DNA of 64,000 nucleotides, from the NCBI GenBank assembly GCA_024336345.1, contig JANFOG010000005.1, positions 1-64,000 of the forward strand. The letters run 5' to 3'. Below, piece by piece: positions 24,374 to 34,131 of the stretch. Position 1 is the first letter of the stretch. Each line of letters starts with the position of its first letter. This DNA comes from Mariannaea sp. PMI_226 (taxonomy: Eukaryota; Ascomycota; Sordariomycetes; Hypocreales; Nectriaceae). The notes under the pieces were generated by a model, which made no database searches, was not told the origin of the DNA, and worked only from the letters and a program-made list of their open reading frames with translations. Both the position numbers and the translations under genes were made by a program.

Positions 24374-25678
24374 ATGGCCACAATTACGGTCGCAAGCGGT
24401 GACTGGCGGGATCCAGTTTTCACCCAGGAGAACAAAGAGGCCTACTATGCAAGGATGCGTAAGCCACTGGGAGGTGTACAAGGCCATGCTGATCCGACTA
24501 CGGCTTCACTCACGGAAAAGTTGAGTCAGGTTGGCAAGTACTCTATGGTCGGTTTAGTACGTTCTGCGATGCGCTCCGAGTTTGAACTTACTACTGGCTA
24601 CACTAGGCTCTGCTGGTTCTGGGCAATGGGCTACGTGGTCCGCGAAAGGTTGGCAGACTGGCGTGCAAGCGTGGCCATTGGCTCAAGCGTAGTAGAGCTG
24701 ACCTCGGACTTAACGAGGTTTGAAGAGCTTCGACAAGAAATGTTAGATATTGAAGAAAGCTTGGACTTGGGAGGGGACGACATCCAAAGAGCAGATGCTC
24801 GACGCGCCATCATGGACTACTTCAATGTGCGCTCATATATTCGCATTACTGGTGGTGGAAACATGCCGTCGGTAATCTACGAGGGGGACCCCCTAAATAC
24901 ACTGGCTGCTGGAGGTTCTTGGATTGGTCTCGCCTATGAGATTGGTCTTGTTGCCTTCCCAGAACTGGAGAGACGATACGATAGGATTTCCATGATCGAC
25001 AAGCTGGCGTCATTGACGAACGCGATAGCATCAATTGCTCGCGACCAGCGAGAAGAAACCACCAATGCGCTGATCCCGGTATACACTCAACTGGGCGGGG
25101 ATCTAGCTGCAGACTTGGCAGCGGTATGTACCTATATCGAGAACACCGATGGGGCGGAGTTGTCGGTCCTGGCGCATTTCGTGGCAGCGCATAGTATCCA
25201 CTCCCGCTACATTATGCTTGGTATATTCCTTGCAGCTGCCAGGCTAGGAAAGATTTCGCTCACGGCAAGAGGTGTTCAAGATACCTGGGAAAAAAAATCT
25301 GTTAGCTTCTCCAAAAGGATGGCGGTACCTGAGGGCTGCGTGTCCACCAGTCAAGAGGATCGCGAGAAGCACATTGTGCATGCCATTAGTTACATCTGGG
25401 TCCAAGTTCAGCACGCTGAGCGGCAGGGCACAGACAGTGCTATCGGGTCAGCACAGCGTGCTTTGCACAAGTTTGTGGACGAGGAAGCCCAAGGCATAAG
25501 TTGGAAGAGGGTAGACCCAGTAGTGATGTGGGCAGTAATTGCAGGATTCTTTGTCTCCATGGTGAGTGTAGACGGTATGGCTGGGCTCTTGCTTCGCGGG
25601 GAGAGCTTCAAATCGCTCCACGTCGAATCCGAGGGTTTCGAGGACGTTTGGTTGCAGGAGATCTTCTCTACACGATGA
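24374..25678 (+). CDS. Hypothetical protein, 434 aa, family not recognised
   Basis: Single uninterrupted frame with a good start context (AACAACATGGCC) after a purine-rich leader. Codon composition is clearly more GC-rich than the AT-rich surroundings, which supports real coding. No signal peptide. The protein looks mainly helical and soluble, with an acidic helix-prone stretch at about 117-140 (RFEELRQEMLDIEES). A Gly/Ala-rich, mildly hydrophobic segment lies near 180-200, and a hydrophobic C-terminal segment around 395-415 (WAVIAGFFVSMVSVDGMAGL) could be one membrane helix or a buried helix. I recognise no catalytic motif or known family. Neighbours are a P450 (divergent) and a dead sugar transporter, which say nothing firm about its role. 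Confidence 0.7.
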   Translation: MATITVASGDWRDPVFTQENKEAYYARMRKPLGGVQGHADPTTASLTEKLSQVGKYSMVGLVRSAMRSEFELTTGYTRLCWFWAMGYVVRERLADWRASVAIGSSVVELTSDLTRFEELRQEMLDIEESLDLGGDDIQRADARRAIMDYFNVRSYIRITGGGNMPSVIYEGDPLNTLAAGGSWIGLAYEIGLVAFPELERRYDRISMIDKLASLTNAIASIARDQREETTNALIPVYTQLGGDLAADLAAVCTYIENTDGAELSVLAHFVAAHSIHSRYIMLGIFLAAARLGKISLTARGVQDTWEKKSVSFSKRMAVPEGCVSTSQEDREKHIVHAISYIWVQVQHAERQGTDSAIGSAQRALHKFVDEEAQGISWKRVDPVVMWAVIAGFFVSMVSVDGMAGLLLRGESFKSLHVESEGFEDVWLQEIFSTR

Positions 25679-25865
25679 ATATTCACCTACAAAAGTTAAT
25701 ATCGAAGCTGCTATATGAAGTCTTCTCCTAAAAAAATTTCACTAGTTCTTCATAATGACTCTTATATACGGGTGGTTTTCGTTAAGGCTTTAGCAGTCCG
25801 TAACTGAGCGGGGAGGAGATAACTGCAATGCTTGTACGGCTCAATTGCGTCGCATGAAGTCGGCA

Positions 25866-27009
25866 TTAGACATTCCTGTCAGCAAAAACTGTATCGGCGA
25901 GGTTACTCCTCTTGCTCTTTGAGGAAACCTCACCGTTGCCGCTGCCATCACTTTTACCATTGGACCTTTCATTGTCTCCCTGGTAGTTAAGAGAACTGGA
26001 ACTCTTAACTCTCGCTGGGCTTACCGGTCTGTTTTCGTCGCTTAATAGGCTGTTGGCGGCCTTGTCGCCCTCATTTTCCCTTTCCTGCCTGAGTCTCCGT
26101 GGTGGATTCTTGACCATGGTAGGTGGGAAAAAGCTGTCCTCTCGTTGAAGCGTCTTGGATATACTGGAATTGACGTTGAGAAACGGCTAGCTACATTGAG
26201 CTCACTCTGGGGGAAGTTCGGAAGGAGACTGACGGCGCTAGCTACCCTGAATGTTTCCGCAAGTCTAACCTTCACTGAACTGTGATCTCCGTCGCTCCCT
26301 GAGTATCCAGGCTCTTTGCGATGTCTACCTCGTTGCAGCCTGCTCAACCTACTGCCAGCAGCTAGCTGGTTACTCCACCAACATGAGTTTCACCCTCGGT
26401 ATTGTCCAGCATGCCATGTCTATTCTTGGCAATGTATGCTCTTAGTTCCTCATTGACCGAGTTCGCCGTCGAAATCTCTCCTTCTACGGCATGGCCATCC
26501 TTACTGTTATCTTGACCGTGACCAGTGGTCTTACTGTAGCTGCCACCCCTGGTGCCATAAAGGCCACAGTTACTCTGCTCTTGATCTACTGCTTCCTTTA
26601 CAATGTCACTATGGTGTCACCGCCTACGCACTTCCTGCTGAGGATGCTAACGCCCGACTCCGCGCCAAGACTGCTTCTATATCCCTTGCTCTTCAGAATT
26701 CTCTATTCCTAAGTTGCTATAGAATCCAGTCAATCTCCTGATCCACGACTAACATCCATTCTTCCATAGACCATGAGGGCTTTTGTCATCCCCTACCTCT
26801 CTAATCTTGACCAGGCCAGCTTTGGTGCTGAAGTCGCATTCATCTTCGGCGCTCTCGCTATTCTATACACCTTTTACCTGTGGTTCTACTAGCTCGAGAT
26901 TGCAGGACGCTCTTATGAGGAGCTGGATGAGATGTTCATGAGGAAGGTTCCTACTCGCAAGTTCAAGACCTATCAGACCGTGGTCACGTATCAAACCGGA
27001 GTTGACTAA
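25866..27009 (+). pseudogene. MFS sugar (alpha-glucoside-type) transporter pseudogene
   Basis: Plus-strand fragments in order are TVAAAITFTIGPFIVSLVVK, NSRWAYRSVF, LIFPFLPESPWWIL, KAVLSLKRLGYTGIDVEKRL and FTLGIVQHAMSILGN. They continue with NLSFYGMAILTVILTVTSGL, GVTAYALPAEDANARLRAKT, SFGAEVAFIFGALAILYTF and YEELDEMFMRKVPTRKFKTY. The PESP[RW]W motif and the YEELDEMF..KVP.RKFK tail are typical of fungal maltose/alpha-glucoside permeases. The N-terminal third is missing. Adjacent TAA-TAG stops at about 26042 where Gln-Trp is expected, and a TAG for Trp near 26888, are C-to-T/G-to-A changes typical of RIP. Frameshifts also occur. Confidence 0.85.
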
Positions 27010-27787
27010 TAATTATAATTAATCTGAGCTATGACAGTGGATTATGAGGTGAGATGTCATTACCTATTGCGATGCTGCTTTTACTTTATCAGCTTTACCT
27101 TCTTTGGCAACTTGATAATTGTTGTGTAAGCCAATAAACTATTTTCAGCATACTCGGATCCGCTGGATCCATTCTAGAGCTTGCCATTCGGCGAGCACGC
27201 GCCTGATCAAAACCTTGTTGGTTCCTGTTGGTCGTGCCCCAACCGGGCCGCCAACCTAGCCTTACTATAGGCCGGGACAACCACCCATGTTCGTTGAGGA
27301 TTCAGGACGAGGTAACCCGTTGAAAAAGCCCAGCTCGTCTTCAAAGCGACTTGCCGTGATTGGCTACCTGGTTGGTATAATGTTTGAAAGGTCGCAGAAC
27401 TTGGTCGCTGAACGCTGCAAGTCTGCATTCTTTGAGACTGGATGTTCCATGTTTAGCATGGGGTTTGATGAGTAGCATAGAAACAGATTTAGTTTTGTTT
27501 GCAGAACAGAGCTCTGAGAAGGGACGAGAGCTTGGCATTGGTGCGTTGTAGAATCTTGCCGCCGAGGAAGGCCCCCGCAGGGAACCAACAGCATAACCTG
27601 CGACTCAGCCAAGGAATCGTACCGAGGACAACTTGCATCGTTGTTAATAAGCAGAACTTCCCCTCTCCTCATTCCCCGGGTTTTCAGTTAAGATCCTGAC
27701 TCCTCGGATCAATTTGCACTTTTTCTTTGTCACGATTTCTCCCACGAGCCTAATCACACTCCCATTCTATTCTCCATCAGCGTCGTC
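27010..27787. other. Intergenic, GTPase upstream region
   Basis: No supported gene. Short frames on both strands overlap each other and lack recognisable products. The GTPase promoter presumably lies here. Confidence 0.4.
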
Positions 27788-30700
27788 ATGTCAGAACGCC
27801 ACTCTAATGCCCAGAGAAACAGGAGAGCTGGCTTTCCGTATTCACTTCCTCGTCTTGTCAATGCAGATGATCCCATTGTTTCCATCGAAAATAACGATTC
27901 CTCGCCGGATTCCGACTCCTCTACCGCAACTGGAGATGTCCCACTCATTTGTACACCTTCTACATCTGCGTCCCCCCAGTTATCTCCTCGCGCTCAAACA
28001 CGAACTGCTACTTCCGAAGACTTAGCAACTCGTAGTATGGAGAGAAACATGCAGCAGATGCAACTCTTTCGTCGGGATGGAATTGAGAATATGTCTGATA
28101 TCGCTGAGGCTGTCGAAGGAATAGCTAGAGGCTCCGACAGCCGCAGCGCATCGCTGGCACCTGAAGATACAGCTGGTAGCAGACAAGCTACACCCCGGCG
28201 CACTAGTCGAGCGCGTCGATCGGGTTCTCGGACTCTCTTCACCAGACACAATGTCCAAGATGAAGAGCCTCCCCGGGATGCCTTTAATGATCCCTCCTTT
28301 CAACAGGCGTTTCGAGATGCGAAACGGCTTATGGCAAGGATGCATAGAGAGTTGGGAAGTTCATCTATTCACAGCGATCCCGATTCCACCATGCAACGAC
28401 TGCACAAAGAAGCTGGAGAATTGGCCAATTTCACGTACCCTTCAACGCGAACTGTCGGATTTGTTGGCGATTCTGGCGTCGGTGAGTTTCTTAGTATCCT
28501 TTTGCGAAGCAATTGTTGACACTCTATTACTGTTTTCAGGGAAGAGTAGCCTTCTGAATTCCCTTCTCGACTTTAAGGGACTTGCAAGAACAGTAAGCCC
28601 CGTAGTCTGCCATTATAAGTCTCGCCTCTCACCAAATTATACAGAGCAACAGCGGAGAAGCATGTACATGTGTCGTTACTGAATATCATTTCCAAGAAGG
28701 AAATAGCTTTGATATCGAAGTTGAGCTTTTTCCCACTGAAGAGATCAACGAGCAGCTCTCGGTAATGCTTGCAGCTTATCGGCATTTCCATCTGCATTTG
28801 GATGAAATGGATCCTACCGAAAGAAAGGAAAGCGACGAGAGGGCTACACAAGCGCTACACACATTCCAGGCCATGTTCAATGGTCGGTTGAATAATGAAG
28901 AGATGCTTTTAAAAGGTTCTGAAACTAGAGTTTTGAACCGATTGAAAGTATGGGCTGCAGATGCGAGACCATCAGGAATAAGCCATCGTCAATCAACCAA
29001 CTCGCTGAAAAGCTGCTCGGCTCGGCTGATGGGGCTCTCTTCTGAACCAAGTTCGAGTACCGAGCCTTCTAAATGGCCATTTATCCGAAAGATCAGGTAA
29101 GTGTTAGACCGATAAGCAGCGCACTTGGATAAGTATCTTACTCCTTAATAGGGTATTCCTCAACGCTCACATTCTAAGCAAGGGGCTTGTTCTTGTGGAC
29201 CTTCCAGGTATGTTAGGGTTGCATTAGTTAGCATAATGTGGTTTTATACAAACAATCTTTTCTAGGACTTCGTGATTTGAACTCCGCGCGAAGAAGCATC
29301 ACCGAAAAATACCTCTTGGAATGCCATGAGATCCTTGTTATCTGTAATCTTGGTCGGGCCGTGACTGATGAAGGTGTTGAATGCGTTTTCCGATTGGCAG
29401 AAGCCGCGCAATTGTCGAATATGGGCATCATATGCACGAGGTCTGATGTGAGTAATTATAGTCCTTTACTTGAACTTTTGAAGTCCAATTTCGGAGGCTG
29501 ATGGCTGTGCTTAGGATATCGAAGCCGACGAAGCAAAGCGAGATTGGAGAGGAGGCAAAGCAAGAAAGATCGAGACGCTCCAGGACGTCATTGCAGAATC
29601 TGAGGAAAGCAAAAGTAAAAATGACGCCGAGATTGCAGAATACGAACTAGATGATGAGCTCTTGGCCGAGGAGCAAGAATATCTGTTTAGCCTTCACAAG
29701 ACTCAACGAACTTTAAAGTACGTTCTAAAATTATTTCTTATTAACAACATTGGCTAACATATTCAACTTTAGTAAAAAAATTGAGGATTACAAATTTCGG
29801 TACGACAATGGCTTTGTCTAACTGCCGAAATTGGAAGACGGATGCAAGCTGACCCTTCATTATCTAGATTACATGCTTACCTTGTCATGACTCGCAACTC
29901 GGTCGTAACAAATAAATTGCGAACTCAATATACTCGCCCAGGCTTCGACGGAGAGCTCAAAATCTTTTGTGTTAGTAACAAGGACTACTGGCTCAACCGG
30001 GAGACCGACAGAGGTCCGGAGCTCCCCGCCCTTCGGCTAAGTGGGATTCTCGAAATGAGAAAACATTGCATCTCTATCGTCGCCAGCAGTCAACGTCGTA
30101 TTACTACTCGATACATGAAGGATAAAATACCTGCTCTTCTCGCCCAGATTGAACTTTGGGTTCGGTCTGGTGCGGGCACCGCTGACGCAGAGCGAAAGGA
30201 AACAATTCGGCGTAACCTCAACCATCTTAAGGTTCACTTAGAAAGAGTAGGTAGATTGAAATAAACTATTGAGGTTCCTCGAGAATGTGGACTGACTAGA
30301 TTCGATAGGACCTTACTTCTGATACGTCAAGGCTCCGTCTAGCGTCTACAGTGCTGAAAAATGACTTTAATGAGCAGATTTACCAGAGTAAGGCCCCAAG
30401 TATTGTCCTATTGATATTTGTTTCCATTTTGTTGTACCAATTTTTTCAAAGTGGCCGCTCAGCTAAACCCTCCTAGTGCGGAACATCTCGGACTGGAGCT
30501 CAGCCGCTAGGCAGGCGGGATATGAGTGGGCTGGCGTAAGTGTGCTCCCAACGGCATGCCATTGGCAATATGACTGACTGGTGAACTTAGTGGCATCATG
30601 GTGGGTGCTGGAGTTTCAATTTTCTTTCCGCAAAGATCGACTCTGTTGAACATACGCTAATAAACCACTAAAATAGCGTCGTATTCAGCCTTTTGTAGGA

Positions 30701-31596
30701 ATTTCGGATCTCACTACACAGCCACTATTGGTCGGCGCAACTGGAACGAGGAAGCAATCGAAGAGATGACTAGCGACCTTCAAGTACCATGCAGCAACTT
30801 TAGAAACTCGATAAACCATCGAGAAGACGAAATTAAAACTCTCCTCGATGAGTTAATGAGGTGGACGATCAACCACTTAGGTAATGTGAATAAACTAATT
30901 ATTGCAATATTATAGACTGATCTCCCCCTAGAGGACAACCTCAGTGATATGCCTGAGATAGCACCTCCCTTGATCAAGGCTCTTGTCTCTCAAAAGGAAA
31001 TCATGAGTTCTAATATTGAGCAAATTTATGAAACCTTTAGGACTTCCTTCAGGTGAGTTTTCGTCAAGATGACGCATGGCTCGGATTCGAGTAATTAGTT
31101 ATGGTAACACTCTTAGAATTCTACGTACACAAGCCTTGTCAGGCGTCCAGACGTCATTCATTGCTGCAGAATTGAATGGAGCATACAAGTCTTGCATTCG
31201 TGAAAGTGGTAAGTACCATTAATCTGAGACCGAAACAAAGATCTATTTGATGAAATCTGTGCAAATCACTAATAATATTTCTTAGGGAGAGGAAGCGATG
31301 CCCGAAGAAAGGCCTTCATAAATGGAAAGCTTGCAGACAAAGAGCTCTTCAAAAATTTAATGAGGTCTTTCCGAGACAGGTCTCACGATCTCGCCGATGT
31401 AGTCCAAGAAGGTGTTTATAGGGCGAGAGCCTCCTATCTTAGAGATGCCAATTTAACATTGGATATCATTCTTGATGATAATGTTGCGTTAGAGAGCGAG
31501 CAAGATCCTGAATTCCGCCGTCGTGTGGAAGAGGCCGTTCAAAATGAGAAGGAGGAAATTGAGAGGATTAAGGTTGTCATTAGTGTTCAAGAATAA
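27788..31596 (+). CDS. Large dynamin-like GTPase (SLIP-GC-like)
   Basis: Predicted join(27788..28481,28540..28592,28645..29096,29152..29207,29266..29447,29515..29717,29773..29799,29868..30246,30309..30387,30504..30535,30591..30600,30677..30880,30932..31052,31117..31208,31286..31596), about 964 residues. A Ser/Arg-rich disordered N-terminus (1-150) precedes the GTPase domain. G1 is GDSGVGKSS (about 227), completed by splicing. G3 is VLVDLPGLRD, again across an intron. G4-like is CTRSD. A charged coiled coil (AESEESKSKNDAEIAEYELD) and a helical stalk follow, with YLVMTRNSVV and CRNFGSHYTATIGRRNWNEE. All phases agree. The piece between 30388 and 30676, with 32- and 10-nt exons, is the weakest; one long intron is the alternative. 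Homologous fungal proteins are commonly annotated as SLIP-GC-like nuclear GTPases; role unknown. Confidence 0.82.
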
Positions 31597-32147
31597 GAAA
31601 GAGCGGATATTATTTTATAAAAGGCAGGGTCTTTTATATAGTTATAATGAATAGACAACCTGAATTGGTCTGGGGTTGCGGTTAGGATAGGGTGGTATTA
31701 CTATTGTTAGACGGAGTATCGAAAAATGCCCCGATAATAGAAAACCTCCCAGCCAGCGAGAACGAGATTTTCGAAATTGAAGCCCCAAAACCGAGCAAAA
31801 ACGTCCGTTAAGGAATCAATTAGAGCCTAGGAAGCTTGTGCTATATAAGCCCTACACGCAATAGCTATTAACGCAACCTTCTGGCCCCAAAACATAATAT
31901 GGCCCACTATATGCTGAGAGCATGCCACACAATTTAATGTATATCTAAAGTGTCACGTCGATCAGTTTTAGGTCACGTACGCCCGGCACCACAAATTTCT
32001 CACCAATCAGCAATGGATCACGATTTCAAACCGCAATCCAGGAACGGGAACCCAATAGAGTTTGTTCAGATTCGGCACTGAACCGTCGTGAAGCCAGGAC
32101 AGTAGCTAGTAAATAAATCACGTTCATGCGCAGTACATAATCTACTC
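31597..32147. other. Intergenic, nothing recognised
   Basis: GTPase 3' flank. No gene or clear repeat before the R3 copy. Confidence 0.35.
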
Positions 32148-32320
32148 AGCTACTCAGCTTTCAATATAACTTGGTTATTACAATCTACTTGTGCATTATT
32201 AGACGTAAGACTCTAAGTGATTCTTCCGCTATTGCTTAGCATAACGCCCTGACCGCTCTGCCAATATAAACCTACTGCGACCTGGTTTATCCCTTGGGAA
32301 CCGATCAGACCGTTATACAT
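32148..32320 (+). repeat. Dispersed repeat R3, copy 2
   Basis: Aligns with bases 1-173 in direct orientation over its whole length. It is less AT-rich than copy 1: where copy 1 has T or A this copy often has C or G. Homology stops at CCGTTATACAT. It lies about 280 bp from the 3' end of the FAD monooxygenase gene. Confidence 0.8.
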
Positions 32321-32595
32321 CATAAGACTTGCGTGGGTGGGTGATTTCGGCTGTAGGGTTTTCTCCTGACAAACTGGTCTCAGGATTTGACTCTGCGAAA
32401 GATGGATAGGATTTAATTCTCAAGTTCAGCACAGACTGGTAAATCCAAGAGAGATCAACTTGTTATATGTATGGAAGCAAATCATCACGAATATCCTAAC
32501 GCGGCCTTCGGATTGCTGATGTGCGCATTAACCGTCCCTACTGTCCTGCCCATACGCAACTAAATATAGATCGGGCTGAGTTCCGATATATCCAA

Positions 32596-34131
32596 CTAAG
32601 AGGACTGCGGCTTGATGGGATACACCCAGGGAAACTTCCCAACCATTTGCTCCTCACCTGTAACATACTCAAACACGGGCGTGCGAGCCAGCGCCGGTGC
32701 GTTACGATTGGAAAAGAATTTCTGAAGCGACTGCTTCGAGAGAATGTGGCGGTCTACAAACTTGTGAGTCGCATCTGCCCACGTCGCGGCCCCGGTAGCC
32801 TGGCTTGCACCGGCGAGGCCTGCCTTGACCGTGTCAAAGCGTGCGAGTTGGTAGCCATCAAAAGCAGCCAGCACTTGTTCTCTGGTCGGGAATGCATCCT
32901 GGTCCGAGGCGCGTATGTCTTTGAAAGCGTGATACAGCTCATTAGCGAGCGCCACGACGTCGACGATGCCGTTATTGCAGCCCGCGCCGGTGCTGGGCGT
33001 AAACTTGTGCGCCGCGTCGCCGACGAGGACGATTCGGTCCCAACTCCAACTCTTCACGACGCCCTCCTCGAGATTCACCATGCCAGCCTGGGTCCGGTTG
33101 ACGTAGGCGTCCTTGATGGTCAGCCCTCCCTCGATGATGGGCAGGTGACCCCAGCGCTCGATGAACTTGTCCTCATCCTCTTGATTATACCGCACTCCCT
33201 CTCGTGTTGGCTTCTCCATGCGCTCGTACACACCGATGACGGATGTATCCTCGCCGGCAAAGAGCTGAAGAGTACAATTCTTGCCGTGCGTCTCGCTAGC
33301 ATCGCCGGCCTTGATCGGAGGAACCGTCGGAAAGCGGACCCACATGGCCCGGTATGTGGTCAGAAAGGGCTCCGCTTCGTTGACTTTGTCCTCAGTGGTG
33401 GTCGGTGCTTGCAAGGCCGCTGCCCGCATCAAGTCCCTCACCCGGCTGTGGGCACCGTCGGCACCGACGAGGACTGTTCCGGTGTACGAGGTACCGTCGG
33501 CACAGGTCACCACGACGCCCTCAGGACCTGAAGTGGCATCGATGACCTTCTTGCCGGGAAGCAGCTTAGCTTGCGCCTCTGCCGGGAGGCCATCATGCAG
33601 GGTTTGCATCAGATCATGTCGACTTATCACTCGTGGATAGGCACCGTGACTGGATGTAGCTGTTAGCATGGACATCAAGATGGTGAGCGTGTATACTGGC
33701 TTTTCTTTGAAATGAGTGAACCACAGAGTGTCACCAAGATCGCGTCCGTCGTGATCGATGCGCCTAAAGCGACTCATTGGCGAGCTGACGCTCTCAATGG
33801 TGGGGAGCATGCCTAACTGGCCCAGCACTCGCAATCCGATGGGAAGCAGGACGAGATTGGAACCTGCATCTTCAACAATCTTAGCGCGGCGCTCGAGGAC
33901 GACAAAGTCCAGTTTGGCCTGCGAGAGGGAATGTGCGGCTGTCAGACCGACTGGGCCACCGCCGACGACGATGACTTTAAAGGCATTATCTGAACTCATT
34001 GTGGCTAGAAGTCGCTTTGTAGTGGAGCTGTAGGAGGGCTGTTGGTTCAAGAAGTTCGGAGTGATAAGATGACGGGCTGAATAAGTAGAGTAGAGTTTGG
34101 ATGCTAGAAGCTTTCCAACGCCGCTCGACAT
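32596..34131 (-). CDS. FAD-dependent monooxygenase
   Basis: Single exon, 511 residues from the first ATG or 467 from the ATG at 33999 (MSSDNAFKVIVVGGGPVGL). The shorter form starts right before the FAD-binding fold, as usual for the family. The extra 44 residues are Ser/Arg-rich and could be a mitochondrial presequence or just leader. Motifs: dinucleotide-binding GGGPVGLTAAHSL, the DG motif VLVGADGAHSRVR, and the GD motif IVLVGDAAHKFTPSTGAGCN. These place it in the PHBH-like FAD_binding_3 group, as in PaxM-type epoxidases and salicylate-hydroxylase-like enzymes, which use NAD(P)H and O2 to hydroxylate or epoxidise. No C-terminal membrane helix. GC-rich and intact. Substrate unknown. Confidence 0.9.
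   Translation of the reverse strand: MSSGVGKLLASKLYSTYSARHLITPNFLNQQPSYSSTTKRLLATMSSDNAFKVIVVGGGPVGLTAAHSLSQAKLDFVVLERRAKIVEDAGSNLVLLPIGLRVLGQLGMLPTIESVSSPMSRFRRIDHDGRDLGDTLWFTHFKEKPVYTLTILMSMLTATSSHGAYPRVISRHDLMQTLHDGLPAEAQAKLLPGKKVIDATSGPEGVVVTCADGTSYTGTVLVGADGAHSRVRDLMRAAALQAPTTTEDKVNEAEPFLTTYRAMWVRFPTVPPIKAGDASETHGKNCTLQLFAGEDTSVIGVYERMEKPTREGVRYNQEDEDKFIERWGHLPIIEGGLTIKDAYVNRTQAGMVNLEEGVVKSWSWDRIVLVGDAAHKFTPSTGAGCNNGIVDVVALANELYHAFKDIRASDQDAFPTREQVLAAFDGYQLARFDTVKAGLAGASQATGAATWADATHKFVDRHILSKQSLQKFFSNRNAPALARTPVFEYVTGEEQMVGKFPWVYPIKPQSS

Noticed and set aside
1..32320. R3 copies as the two LTRs of one giant element
   Set aside because: They are 32 kb apart with several ordinary genes on both strands between them; no retroelement proteins or target duplication.
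32521..33531. 336-residue plus-strand open frame
   Set aside because: Antisense shadow of the GC-rich FAD monooxygenase gene; no recognisable domain.
33640..33690. Intron in the FAD monooxygenase around the GTATAC site
   Set aside because: The candidate donor and acceptor are out of phase; the unspliced frame is continuous and family-like.
20959..34131. P450, orphan gene and FAD monooxygenase as a secondary-metabolite cluster
   Set aside because: No polyketide synthase, NRPS, terpene cyclase, prenyltransferase or cluster regulator is present, and an unrelated GTPase lies between them.
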